From: Drosophila pseudoobscura
Lineage: Eukaryota > Arthropoda > Insecta > Diptera > Drosophilidae
Direction of reading: 5' to 3'
DNA length: 64,000 nucleotides
NCBI RefSeq assembly: GCF_009870125.1
Contig: NC_046683.1
Location: 15,261,001-15,325,000, forward strand
Shown here: positions 48,013 through 59,070 of the stretch, in pieces
How positions within the stretch are numbered: position 1 is the stretch's first letter
Layout of the letters: the number at the start of each line of letters is the position of its first letter
Notes under the pieces: model-generated
What the model was told of the DNA's origin: nothing
The model's input: the letters and a program-made list of their open reading frames with translations, nothing else
Databases searched by the model: none
Made by a program: the position numbers and the translations under genes

Positions 48013-48063
48013 ATGAGCCGTAACGGCGCGGATCTGCATACCCTGGTGAAATGTATATTATAG
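48013..48063 (+). CDS. possible tiny or first-exon open frame downstream of the DRE cluster
   Basis: ATG opens MSRNGADLHTLVKCIL and stops after 16 residues. A weak possible donor (CTG|GTGAAA) lies after Leu11. With three DREs at 60-110 bp upstream the position looks like a genuine transcription start, but no second exon was found before Usf. Treated as a possible truncated gene. Confidence 0.2.
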   Translation: MSRNGADLHTLVKCIL

Positions 48064-48399
48064 AATTGAATATTATGTTTGTTACCACAAGCTCCAAAAA
48101 CGATATTTTGCACTTTGCTGCCTTCTTGTGGATACCAAGTATGAGTATCGCGATCAGGATTTGTATACAGGAAGCTAATCATATGATTAAATACGTTTTA
48201 AACATCTCAATTTGAGAAAATTTCTTTATTAAATACGTTTTAAAAACAGTTTGGAGAAAAGTATCTTCAGATAGGGTATACAAAAACCCATACGGTTGAT
48301 AAGCAACAAGTCTTCAAATCCACCAACATTGACATGACAAAATTACGACTATTTTTTTTAAACTATTTTGCTTAAACCTTTATTTTGGACAATATGCAA

Positions 48400-48792
48400 T
48401 AAAAACAAGTATTTTAATTAAACCAGTTAAGTGGAAAATCGATTCATTAATCGTATAAAGTTATGTGGGTATGGCTGAAGGTTCTATCTAGCTAGTAATA
48501 TTCCACGGAACATCAAAATCGAGGAATTTGGTTTCCAATCCTTGACGGCTAACGATTAACCCATTGCAAGCCAAGGGGGTATTTTAATATTCCACCGAAA
48601 ATAATTAAAATTTAATCATTTTAACGCAATTCAGGTGAAAGATATAGTTGTTTTTTTTTTTGAGTTCAGAGCAAAGATGGCATGGATATACAAGAAGAAC
48701 CTACAATTATTAATATTTTTCGCCATATACCTCAAGTGGTTGAACTATTTAAAAAGAGGGGGCTTAAGTGGGCTAAGTTCGGTTTTTCATCA
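48400..48792 (-). repeat. ~400-bp dispersed repeat, full copy upstream of Usf, inverted
   Basis: The reverse complement reads GAAAAACCGAACTTAGCCCA, through TTCTTCTTGTATATCCATGCC, TTCACCTGAATTGCGTTAAA, AATACCCCCTTGGCTTGCAA, CCGTCAAGGATTGGAAA and TTCCGTGGAATATTACTAGC to AAAATACTTGTTTTTATTGC. It aligns over its length with 13448-13860 and 56192-56590. Its GAACTTAGCC end faces the Usf start 360 bp away. Confidence 0.8.
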
Positions 48793-49154
48793 CACTGGTT
48801 GTTGTTAACAAATCGAGTTGTTAAATGGCAACGCAAATGCGTAAAAAGTCGCCGTTGAGCCCTCTAATCGCGAAGAACCTGGTGGCCAACCACCGCGGCA
48901 GTTAATATCCAGATCCAGGCAGCAACGGGTCCAGCCAGGCAGGCAGCATAGCATCCCCGCAGCGCAGAACAAGTGCCAGCGCGAATCGGGCCTGGGAACC
49001 AAAAGCTCCAATTGGACCTATCCGATCGGATTCCCTTCCCGATTAGAGTTACGTGAACGGAGCGCGGGAGAAAGTAGACAAAAACAAAAAAAACATAAGC
49101 AGAAGATTTCGTTGCCTGCCAGATGAAAGCAGCAGTCGATCGTCGGTCGACGCT

Positions 49155-50741
49155 ATGAACGCCAAGAAACGCCAACGTCTGGACCTGGGGCTGGAACTAG
49201 CTGCCTCGACGGCCCTGGCTACTGGAGCAGCAGGTGGACCAGCAGCAACTGCCACAACGACCACGACAGCCGAGCTATCCGATGCTTTGTTAGCCAGTTC
49301 GTTTGGCAATGGCCAGAGCCTGTTTCTCACCAGCGCCGGCAATGGCAGCGGCGGTGCCCAGATCCTTTTGACCATCTGCGGTGACGAGAACTCGGATGAG
49401 TCGCAGGAGTACTATGCCATCAAGCAGGAGCCCGATATGGATTTTAATTCACTGCTGCCGAACAACCTACAGCTGCCCACTGGCTGTGAGATCTATCTGG
49501 TGAAGGACACCACAATCAGTTCGCCCATCCAGCTGAGTGGACACAACCATACCCATTCCCATACCCACACACAGACCCAGACCCAGACCCAGACGCACAC
49601 TCAAACCCAGAGCATTCCGCCAAAGGCAACCATCAAACTGGAGCCGGATTCGATGAGCGACCGCTGTGGTCTCACTGTAAATAAGCTATGCACATCGTCC
49701 ACGAATATTCTGTACGTGAGTAACGGCGGCAGTGGCGGGCATTCACATCCCTCCACAAATGCTACGGCAACGCCAGAGACCACGACATCAACAGGAACAG
49801 GAACAGGATCAGCAGCAGGAACACCAAAACCAAATCAATCTGTGGCGGCAACGATAGCCAAAGTGGCGACAGCAGCAGCCGCCGCATCTACAGCCGCCAC
49901 ATCTACAAGCACAATGCGTGCTCTGAAGCTGGTCGAGGAGACGCATGTGGGAGCAGCATCAGCAGCAGCAGCCAGCACGGCCAGTGCGGTTGGTACTACG
50001 GTGTCTGCCACAGCCACTGCCACCTCTAAATTGGATGCGTACAAGAAGCGGGACGATAAGCGCCGTGCCACGCACAACGAGGTGGAGCGGCGACGTCGCG
50101 ACAAGATCAATTGCTGGATCTTCAAGCTGAAGGAGATGCTGCCCGCCGAGGGCAGCCGCTACAGGCCACCAGCCCCCAGCAGTGGGCAAATGGAGTCGGT
50201 GAGCATCAGTCTGAGTTCGAGCACCAGCGAGGCCAGCACCAGTCCCGGCCTCAGAATCAACCCGAGCGCCAATGGACGGACGCCGCCCAACGACTCCAAG
50301 TCGCAGATATTGATCAAGGCCTGTGAGTACATCAAGAGCATGCAGGGCGAGATAGACAAGTGAGTAGAGAAAGAACGCTAACGAGAGCGGGAGAGTGGAA
50401 AGGAAAGGGTCATGTCATCTGATACATACATACGTATATTTTGTATATGCAGCTTGCGCGAGGGCCTGCGTGAGGCGGACAAGCTGCGTGTGACCAATAA
50501 GACGCTGCGGGATGAGCTAAACAGCTTGAAGCGTCAGCAGGAGCTGCAGGAGCGCTTCCACACCAGCACCGGCGGTGGATCGTTTAATGTGACGCTCAAT
50601 TCGTTGAATAGCTCTGCTACCAGTGACCTGTTCGATGGCATAGATGGGCCACACCAAGGCGTCGGCATGGGCATGGGCATGGGGATGGGTATGGGGGCCT
50701 TTGGCAAACGCGGTCTCATGATAGCCGACTTCGATGAGTAG
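49155..50741 (+). CDS. Usf: USF-type bHLH-leucine zipper transcription factor
   Basis: Two exons, 49155-50359 and 50453-50741, spliced at AA|GTGAGT and TATGCAG|C, giving 497 aa. The ATG at 49155 (MNAKKRQRLDLGLELAAS) is the first in frame. USF proteins bind E-boxes (CACGTG) as dimers in the nucleus. The basic region KRRATHNEVERRRRDKIN has the His-Glu-Arg contact residues. Helix 2 (SQILIKACEYIKSMQGEIDN) spans the splice junction, and a leucine zipper follows (LREGLREADKLRVTNKTLRD, then ELNSLKRQQELQERF). The loop between the helices is unusually long and Ser/Thr-rich compared with vertebrate USF. The N-terminal 300 residues are low-complexity, with a His/Thr/Gln repeat coded by ACCCAGACCCAG-type sequence. 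The last 30 residues contain a Gly-Met repeat. AATAAA at 50862-50867 is the likely poly(A) signal. Confidence 0.95.
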
Positions 50742-50861
50742 GGTAATAGGAATAGGAGGGGTTTGGCGCTAGCGCTGGCGCTGGGTAAAACGCCCCCCGC
50801 CGCCGCCCACCCTCTGCCACACCAGCCTCAAGCATCCTCCAAAGAACGACGTACCACGTAC

Positions 50862-50867
50862 AATAAA
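50862..50867 (+). terminator. Usf polyadenylation signal
   Basis: AATAAA about 120 bp after the Usf stop codon. Confidence 0.6.
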
Positions 50868-50869
50868 TT

Positions 50870-53244
50870 TTGGATTTCCTGTTATCGCTGTTAAAACATT
50901 ACATATTTATATAGAACAAAAACTCTACTATTAATTAATTAATTAATTTTAAACTTTTTTTTTTTTTTGAGAGCACGGATCCTCATAACATTTTATTGCC
51001 ATATCCTTCCTCTGTTGTTTGAAGGGTAATCGTATCTCATGCCATACATCCCTCAACATATACATATGTAGTACTCATAATATTACGAAGCCTACGATAC
51101 CTACTTAAACCTTTTGTCTTAAGCATCCATTTATGCCATTTTCCATTTACAAAGAACTACAACAAAATGAAACATTATTATATATACCCATACGCCCCAC
51201 ATCCCACATCCCACTCCATATACTTGGATTTATCCATCCCATATACATATATGTATACTATCATATGTATATCCTATAAAGTTAACGATACCTACCTACT
51301 ACTTATACCTTTTGACTAAAGCATACATACATACAAACATGCATACGACATACATACACATACACATATGTATTTGTGAGGTACACACGCACATATTGGC
51401 TTTGTGGCTGTGTGTGTGTGCTCGTTTTTTCGATTTTAATACCGTAACGTACTGTTTCTCGCACTAATTACCTAAAGAAAAAAGATAAACTTGAAGATAT
51501 ATGCTATACGTTAATGATATATAAGATATATATTATATATATATGAACACGGTATACCCTCCACACCACACAGCTCCCCCCATTTTGTACATATAAATTT
51601 GTGCTACAAATCGAATGAAGAAAAATGAAAGAAAGTAAGAAAGGGCTAGATTCCCAGTACTTCATATAGCTCCTCTTTTCTGGATGATGATGATGATGTT
51701 GTTAGGGGGAGAACCGTGAGCGTATTGTTGATAGTATGGTAACCCAAATAGTTGAATATACATAAATAATATTATTATTATAGTTAAAAATACATAAATT
51801 GTTGTGAATGTTATATCATTGTTTTCGATATATGATGTTTCCAAAGTATACACACATAAAGAAAAGCGATTTATATATTTCATAAGTTGACTAGCATAAA
51901 TATATATATATATTATATTATATATCACACACACACACACAAACACACACACAACAACAACAACAAGATGAACAAATGTTACAAATTGAGAGAATTACGG
52001 GGAGTAAATCGGAATTGCATTGTACCGGAGACTCCCATATAATTATCATAGGCATAGCATCATTGACGATAAACAATGGACGGAACGGGGGGGAAATTTG
52101 TGTTAATTGTTGCTATCTATATACAAAAAAATACCATACAATAATATCATATATATTTCTGTCGTTTGACAGCCAATAATTCTATTCAATTTCAATAAAC
52201 GGAATCAATAATGGTTAACGCGAACACACACAAACAATTCTATTTATTATTTTCTCATTCAAATTCTCTTACAAATGCGGGCCCTTTCATGACCCTTTCA
52301 AACAAATACAAGAGTATTTGGCATGTACTGCACATATATGTGGGTTGATTCATAAGAAATGATACTTTTTCTCAGCCAAAAAGAGATTTCAGCTCGATAT
52401 TTGTTTCTGTTTTGATTAAAGTCTCCCCTCAAATGCTATTTATCCGTAAAGTAAATCCGATTCCCTGTCTAGACTTTTGTTTGGATTAAGTGAAGATGAT
52501 AGCCATGCGCTTCCTTTGAATAATTCCCATGATCGATCATGTTACACATGATTTTAATGGGCATGAATGATTCCCAGCGAAGAATTTGTTTAAAAGTCGT
52601 CTAGTGTCCAGACTTCACTTCGGGTAATGATAATATTTCCCACAGATATTCGTATTTCTGGCTGGGCTTAACGATGATATCCATGAGAGAGCAGTTGGGG
52701 CTTCCATTTAATGTTTATAAATATTTATAATATTACAAGGCGATAAGGATTGGATCTTTCCGAAATCATTGGAGCAAGCTGACGATTGAAATAAAAGAAA
52801 ACCTCAGGATGTCACAGCCCCAGTCCCTATAGCTGAAAGTTAGAAGTACAAGAAGGATCAAGGTAGTACAACCCACTGCTGAGGATGCTCGTGAAGCCTA
52901 CAGTTGGCACGTGTCCCAGAGGATCCCATCCCATTTCTTAGACAAGCAAAGGATGGATATATTTTGGTTGTGGACCAAATGCGGACCAGATACAAAGCTC
53001 GAATAAAATGCATCTAAATTGTGTCTATATCTCTGTATATATCATTTAGAAAGATAACTTAATAAGAACTCAGCTCACAGCTAACCTAAATCTGATGAAA
53101 ATCCCATAGAAGCCATGCATTAGATATGGAATTGTATAAATGGTTATTATAGAAAAGACATTTACTGATACAAATCAAGTGCAATACTTAAAAATAGATA
53201 ACGAATCTGGAAGATTGTGGACGTGAGATATTGGCATTAATGCG
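50870..53244. other. intergenic region between Usf and the 515-aa gene
   Basis: About 2.4 kb of AT-rich sequence with ATACATACATATG repeats (51290-51370), TATATA (51530-51545) and CA repeats (51926-51955). I see no gene. The two flanking genes are convergent. Confidence 0.5.
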
Positions 53245-54904
53245 CTATCCATCCGCAGTGGTAGTCACTCGCCGGGCGTACTCCCCGATGTGCAGTAGGC
53301 CGTGCTCCACTGAGGCTATGTGCAGGTTGTGGCCGCTCATGTAGTCCGCATTGATGTGGGGATTCTGCAGCTCCGAGATGAGTGTCGAACAGGCGGCCGC
53401 TGGATCGCCAGTGCCGACAAGATTTCCCTGGAATATCGTTCAGTGAGATGGGATGGGGAGAGGAGAGAGGCAACTAAGTCACTTACCGCCCAGAATTCAT
53501 TGCCGGGCAGGGCATTGCCATCCCAGGCATAGGTAACCACCGGCAGCATGTCCTCGTCCAGCTTGTCGGCCGGATTGCGGGCGGAGATGCGTATGCGGAT
53601 GCCCGACTGCGGCATGGTGGCGCCGTCGTGCAGGCTGCGCACCCACTCCAGGTGGAACCACGAGAAATGCACCACCCCGATGTGGGTGAGACGCTCGCCC
53701 AGGGCCAGCAGCCGCTCCTCGAAGGCCTCGAAGAAGAGCTCCTCCTGCTTCTCGGTTACCTTCCACACGCCCAGACCGATGCCCACGACATGGATGTAGG
53801 CGGGCTTGCCTGCCGCCACACCACGGGCTTGGGCCTCCAGCAGCAGGGTGTCGAAGCTGATGGCGTACCGCTTTTTCATGATCAGATTGTCGAAGATGAG
53901 ATCGCCGGGCCCAGCACATGAGAAACGCTGCCCATCCACCGCGGCCTCTGTGTATTTAAAGTCCCTCGGCTCCTCATAGAACCCGCGCCAGAGCCGCCGG
54001 TAGTCGGAGGCGCGGGTGGCATTCTCGCTCGTGTCGAAGCCATAGCCATTGGCCTCAATGTTCTGTGTGGGCGAGATGATAATGTCCTGGTACTCCATCA
54101 CATTGGGACGCTCGAAGCGGGCACCGATCAGGCCCACGATGACGCCCTCCCTCTCGATGGTGCTCTTGTCCTGGGTCACCTCGCCGGCATTGGACCGTCG
54201 TCCGTTGTTGATGAACTCCGAGTGCGTGGAGACATAGAGGAGGGCCGACAGCTTGATCTCGTCGTAGCTGAGCACGTCGGCCAGCAGGAGAGGTGGCACT
54301 TCTGTTGCGCTGCCCACCGACTCGAAGCCCTCAAATCCAACGCTACCGTCCAGCAGACGGTAGTAGTCCCCGCCACCGAAGAACCACACACATCGTTTGC
54401 TCAGCAGACGCTGCACAAAGTCCACCAGAGACATGCCCTCGTATACGCTCTTCTCCCGGCTGTTGCCGAACTCCAGTTTGTGCTCCAGGAAGCTGATGTA
54501 CAGGAGCAGGGTTCGCTCGTGTATGACGGGATAGGCGGACGCCACCTGCTGCTGAATGCTCGCGAAGCGGCCCGCCGGCTGCGCCTTAACACGGCAGGTG
54601 TCGGTCGGAAACTGCAGATTGAAATGGAGGTAAGCCCGAGATGGTTCTGCTGGTCTTCGCTTACCTCAACGGGAAACTTGTCCGATAGGGCCATGAACTT
54701 GTCCAGATTCACCTGCACCCGGGGCTCCTCCACCTGCCGGCACTGGTTTAGCAGCCCAATGCCAGTAACTGTTCTGGGCATGGCCGGTTGCTCCTTTGGC
54801 CATGTCTGGCAGGTGGCACCGCGTGTATTTGCCATGACTCGACTAATCGATAGGACTTGCAGCAACGATTTGAGCAGGTTGATTCGCTTCACTGGAAACC
54901 GCAT
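53245..54904 (-). CDS. unidentified conserved-looking protein, 515 aa
   Basis: Three exons, 54904-54665, 54611-53487 and 53427-53245, with GT-AG sites and phase 0 throughout, giving 515 aa. The first exon starts MRFPVKRINLLKSLLQVLSI with SRVMANTRG; this basic, hydrophobic, acid-free start could be a mitochondrial presequence, which is inference. The remainder is an acidic, globular, low-repeat protein with notable segments LLYISFLEHKLEFGN, CVWFFGGGDYYRLLDG, VIVGLIGARFERPNVMEYQD, YIHVVGIGLGVWK and VTYAWDGNALPGNEFWA, ending GHNLHIASVEHGLLHIGEYA and a short tail. The balanced composition and GC-rich third positions mark a real gene. I do not recognise the fold; from memory it may belong to a DUF4804-like family shared with some bacteria, but that is unverified. 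A motif 7-like GCAGTGTTGGAAAGC is about 75 bp upstream of the ATG. CHOp24 ends about 430 bp upstream on the same strand. Confidence 0.88.
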
Positions 54905-54963
54905 ACCCCCCTTCTGCTTTCCAATTAGGGGGAAGAACGCTTGGCGCTGTTGGGCTTGAGCAC

Positions 54964-55190
54964 AGCAGCTGTTTGCGGCAGTGTTGGAAAGCGCACTAAG
55001 GGCACGAATTCAAATGCAGTTTTCGAGATTGCAAATATGATTCGAGCCAGGCAGAGGCGTGGAAAATCCAGGCTGCACTTAAAGGACATCTTCAACATAG
55101 GGCAAGGCTAGACGAGGATGTGGACCTCACCTCGTCACGACAAACCAGTCGGGACAAACAGCTGTTAGCGGCAGTGCTGGAATGCCCATC
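54964..55190 (-). promoter_or_regulatory. duplicated promoter-like motif upstream of the 515-aa gene
   Basis: CAGCTGTTTGCGGCAGTG followed by TTGGAAAGC near 54967-54994 is nearly repeated as CAGCTGTTAGCGGCAGTG and CTGGAATGC near 55160-55187. The GCAGTGYTGG core resembles Ohler motif 7 on the minus strand. The first copy is 60-90 bp before the ATG at 54904. Confidence 0.45.
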
Positions 55191-55217
55191 TTGTTAGTGT
55201 TTTGTTGTTGTTTAAGG

Positions 55218-55223
55218 TTTATT
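55218..55223 (-). terminator. CHOp24 polyadenylation signal
   Basis: TTTATT on plus, AATAAA on minus, about 120 bp beyond the CHOp24 stop. Confidence 0.6.
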
Positions 55224-55340
55224 ACAAAAAGACTTTAATCATTCGTTTAAATTAGACTGAGACAGCTAGTCATCCCACCACACCCACCCCCCCTCGTGGT
55301 ATGCGTGCGCTCCGCTACATTCCTCTTTGTTTTGTTTTCA

Positions 55341-56103
55341 TTACACAACGCGCTTGACCTCAAAGAAGCGTTTCAGGTAGTAGACCTGGCCCACTGTCAT
55401 CAGGATCAGGACCAGGGCCTCGAAAGTCGACCACAAAACCACGCGGGAGTTGGTGCTCTCGTTCACCGATCGATGGATCTTATCGCGAACCTGCAAAAAA
55501 GACATCAGTAAAGGTGTGCGTTCTACTGAAAAGACCAGGCGGGGCGCGACTTACGTGCATGTACTCCTGCTCGTGCTTGACGCTGGTCAATGTGCCTGAG
55601 AGCTCACGGATCATGTCCTCGAGCTTGGTGTGACCGACCTCCTCCTCGCCAGGAGCGCCAGGCGCACGCTGCGGCGCGTCGCCCACGTCGATGGAGAACA
55701 TGACCAGCTTGGGGGTCATGCTGCTTCGCTCGTTGTTGAAGCAGACCGTGTAGGTGCCCTTGGCGGGAGCCACAAACGTGTACTTGCCGGACGACTCCTT
55801 TTCGCTTTCGTGCATCACATGGTTCTCGGGGCCGCTGATCTTAATGTCCACGTCCAGAAAGCCGCCATCAATTACCTCAAAAGTGACGCCTGAGCATTAA
55901 ACAAAACGAGATTAATAGTTGAGGCAGGGCTTTCAGGCTTATGCGGAGAACTGCCACTCACCAAATTTGGTACCGCCTTCGACGTTCTCGAAAAAGCACT
56001 CTTCGTTGTGTGCATCTACGCTGACTATGAAGCCCTGGCCGGCGGTGGCCAGCAGGCAAAGGCCACACAAAGTCAGCAGCAGCTTGGCGAGCGTTGGTTG
56101 CAT
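55341..56103 (-). CDS. CHOp24: p24 cargo receptor TMED2 / CHOp24
   Basis: Three exons, 56103-55962, 55889-55555 and 55490-55341, GT-AG, 208 aa in total, the family's usual length. p24-beta proteins cycle between ER and Golgi in COPI/COPII vesicles and help sort cargo such as GPI-anchored proteins. A signal peptide (about 1-23, hydrophobic [14 protein letters not shown]) precedes a GOLD domain with the conserved cysteine pair (C36, C97) and [18 protein letters not shown] coiled coil (about 134-170) and one membrane helix (about 176-197) follow. The cytosolic tail is [13 protein letters not shown], with the FF pair used for COP coat binding. Exon 2 is interrupted at EYMH|VRDK as expected by homology. 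A ~400-bp dispersed repeat begins about 90 bp upstream of the ATG. Confidence 0.97.
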
Positions 56104-56191
56104 GTTGTTATCTTAAGTTTGTAGTTTTTCCCTAGCAAAATGCTTTATTTTGCATCAATCCCGTTCGCAGCCACGTAGTTTGTGTGACGTC

Positions 56192-56590
56192 TCGTTTGAT
56201 GAAAACCCGAACTTAGCCCACTTCAGCCCCCTCTATTTAAACAGCTCAACGACTTGAGGTAAATGGCGGAAAATATTACTGATTGTAAATTCTTCTTGCA
56301 GATTCATCTGAATTTAAAAATAACAACGCTAACTTTCACCTGGACTGAGCTAAAATATTTCGATTATCATTATTTTTGGTGGAATATTAAAATACCACCT
56401 TGGGTTGTAATGGGTTAATCGTTCTCCGTCAAGGATGGGAAATCATGTTGCTAAATTTTGATGTTCCGTCGAATATTATCAGCTATATAGAATATTAAGC
56501 CATGCCCACATAGTTTTATACGATTGATGAACCTATTTTCTAATTGACTGGCTTATTCCAAATACTTGCTTTTATTGTACTTCGACTAAA
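56192..56590 (+). repeat. ~400-bp dispersed repeat, full copy upstream of CHOp24
   Basis: Starts about GATGAAAACCCGAACTTAGC and runs through TTCTTCTTGCAGATTCATCTG, TTTCACCTGGACTGAGCTAA, AATACCACCTTGGGTTGTAA, CCGTCAAGGATGGGAAATCA, TTCCGTCGAATATTATCAGC and GCCATGCCCACATAGTTTTA to AAATACTTGCTTTTATTGT. It is collinear with 13448-13860. GTCTCGTTTGATGAAAA at its head is also shared with 13450 (GTCTCGTTATGAAAA). Its head faces CHOp24. Confidence 0.82.
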
Positions 56591-56959
56591 AAAATGTATA
56601 AACAAAATAGTTCAACAAAAAGAGTACCAATGACGCTGGTACATGCTGTGTGTAAGCCGTAGTATAGGTCTTTGTATACCCTATTTCGTTATTTTTATAT
56701 GAAGATGATATGAAGTTAGAACGAAATTAATAAAGACCTTGCTCAGATTGATATGCTTTAGACATATTAATGCATATGATTAGGGTCTTGTAAATATATC
56801 TCGATCCCGATACACATGCTTGGTTCCTGTAAGAAGACCAAAACCTTCAAAATATCGTTGAAATACCTTTAAAACAGAGACTGACTAGTTTTGGTGCACC
56901 TATATTGGTGCATTAGATGACAAACATTCTCTCAGTTCTATAATATCCATTTCCCAGGG

Positions 56960-57080
56960 TGTGCAAAATGTTTCTCAATTTCACGGCACATGAGTCTGGC
57001 CCAATGTTGCCAGCAGCATAATACGTAAGAAAACGTAAGTGGGTATGGAATGTAAGGGACATTGTTGAGCTGAAAAGGAC
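56960..57080. repeat. dispersed repeat, second copy of the 6350-6450 family
   Basis: GGCACATGAGTCTGGCCCAA, GTTGCCAGCAGCATAATACG, AAGAAAACGTAAGTGGGTAT and GGACATTGTTGAG match 6352-6450 in order. It lies about 230 bp left of a motif 6-like cassette (57310-57365), whereas at 6.3 kb the cassette lies on the other side. Confidence 0.65.
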
Positions 57081-57309
57081 ATTGTATCCCGGAAAAATTC
57101 CCTTTTTTTCTGACATATTTTGAAAAATGTAGATTTTGATCACAGACGACCAGGAATTCGATGCTGATCACGAATTAGTATTCGATGTGGATCTAAGTGG
57201 CGTTTCTACGCGATTTCTACATTGGTGACAAGAGGGTGGAGGTTCATAAAATATACTGGTAAATACTAGAGCTAGACGTGGTGGCAAGAAACTCAGAGAA
57301 TCCGATCCA

Positions 57310-57370
57310 ATATACGGTCTGACCCTCAGAAATAAATATACCAAAATATACCGTCTCATTTTCAAATTAT
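57310..57370 (-). repeat. motif 6-like cassette without motif 1
   Basis: ACGGTCTGACCCTCAGAAAT followed by AAATATACC repeats and CCGTCTCATTTTCAAATTAT matches the cassettes at the Arp2 and calcineurin A promoters. No motif 1 and no gene start are adjacent. Confidence 0.5.
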
Positions 57371-58400
57371 ATCGTTATAATATAACGTAAATATGAATAG
57401 GATGTATACTTTTGTTTGTCGAAAATGAACTGGTTCCGATAGATCGATATGCTATGCGGCTAATGGATGGGGTGTGAACACACTGTCATCTGCTGTTATT
57501 AACATGGCATGTCGCTGGAATACCTGAACATCTGGCTGAATTCCAGCAGCAGGGTGTGTTTGAAGTAGGACAAAAGTAAGGCTTGAGCCGCACTTAACAG
57601 TCACTTAACAGCAAGGAAGCATGCTACTGGACCCACAATTTCCACCACACGAATTCGGGACAGTGCTGCCATATTAGCAGATTTCAGGCTAGATCTAGCT
57701 TGAAACATGGAATTAGCAAAAAGCCTATTTAAGCTGTGTTTTATAGTTTTTTAAATACATTGCTTTCTTTTATCTGTAAATTTTTGAATCTATTCGGGAT
57801 TATATTGTGGCATACCAATTTCTCTCCATTTATTGTTGGTTAAGTAAATAAACCAACAACAACACATTTCCAATTTAGCTGCATCGAAAAATGTCCAAAA
57901 TAGGATTTATTTTTGTAATATACTCTGAATATTCAGACCTTTGGCATTCTTTGGATTTGCATGATTAGGGGATATATATTTATATTTTGAAAAATATTTC
58001 CACTAAAGAACTCAAGTCTAAAAATGAAACCATCCCATACAATAAAATTAAAAAAAGTCTTACTAAAAAAGACCATAAAATATGGCAGAAAACTTTAACT
58101 TTGGCTCGATGCATAAATTTATCTTAAGGTACAGCCTTTGTATTGACACTAGTAGAAAATCCTATAAAAGATCATATACTTCTCTTAAGAAAAGATTTTA
58201 AGGGTGGATTCCATTACATTCACGCGTATAATTTGGTGTAATTTCATAAACCACTGTAGTCCTTGTTTCAAGTTATATATATATATATGCGCTGCACCGA
58301 CATTTCAAGTGTTGCCGAAAATAAATAATATCAAAAAGGGTTTTTTTACACAAAAACACTAAAACCTGCCATAGTGTGTGGCTTTTTTTCCGAATCTAGC
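57371..58400. other. intergenic region upstream of the right-edge gene
   Basis: AT-rich, no gene seen. A motif 7-like GACAGTGCTGCCAT lies near 57661. Confidence 0.4.
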
Positions 58401-58409
58401 TTGTATTGA

Positions 58410-59070
58410 CTTTGAATTTCTGGCATCACTGCCAACGGATGCTGCGCGGAGAACAGCCCCAAAAGCCCCATCAGTGGAACAGTCAGTTGTTTACCAACTC
58501 AAAGCCCCAACGGAACGGATGCTGCGCGGACGAAAGAGCCCCAAACATCGAGGAATCGAAACAGCCGACAGAACAGAGAGTTCCACCCAAATCGCGACTT
58601 TTAATCCATTCGCCGTGTGCCAAAAGCCAAACAGTGACAGTTCTTCCTTTGCCTTGGTTTTTTTTTCGAGTGTTTGAGAGAAGTGCGGGAAAGATCTCTC
58701 CAGAGATCTCCTCAAAGAGAAGAGAAGCCGTGTGTGAATCAGTCAGTCAGGGACAATAGCCATGCGGTCATCGGCAGCCAGAGCCACGTGCGAGCGGCGT
58801 GGCCGTCAGCAGCAGAAGCTTCATCAGAACACCCAACAAAATTAGTGAAAATACCATTATTTGTGATTGTGATTCATAAAATCGTGCACAAAAATCATAA
58901 ATCATAAACCCAAACCAAAACCCAAAGCGAACCAACCAAAGCGAAAGTGAAAGAGATTCCTCCATTGTTATCCTCCCAGAGCAGAGGCACAGAACAGTTT
59001 ACCAACAGTTGGCAGCGTCGCAGTGGGAGAACCACTTGAGAGTCCGAGTCCTCCCGACCCTAAGCGTAAG
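58410..59070 (+). other. probable 5' non-coding exon of a plus-strand gene running off the right edge
   Basis: A stretch of purine/A-rich sequence (CCAAAAGCCAAACAGTGACA, AACCCAAACCAAAACCC) with the texture of Drosophila 5' UTRs ends in an excellent donor, TAAG|GTGAGTCC, at 59070/59071. It contains two upstream ATGs in duplicated GGATGCTGCGCGGA segments (58439 and 58519) whose frames end without matching known proteins. The left boundary is a guess. Confidence 0.45.
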
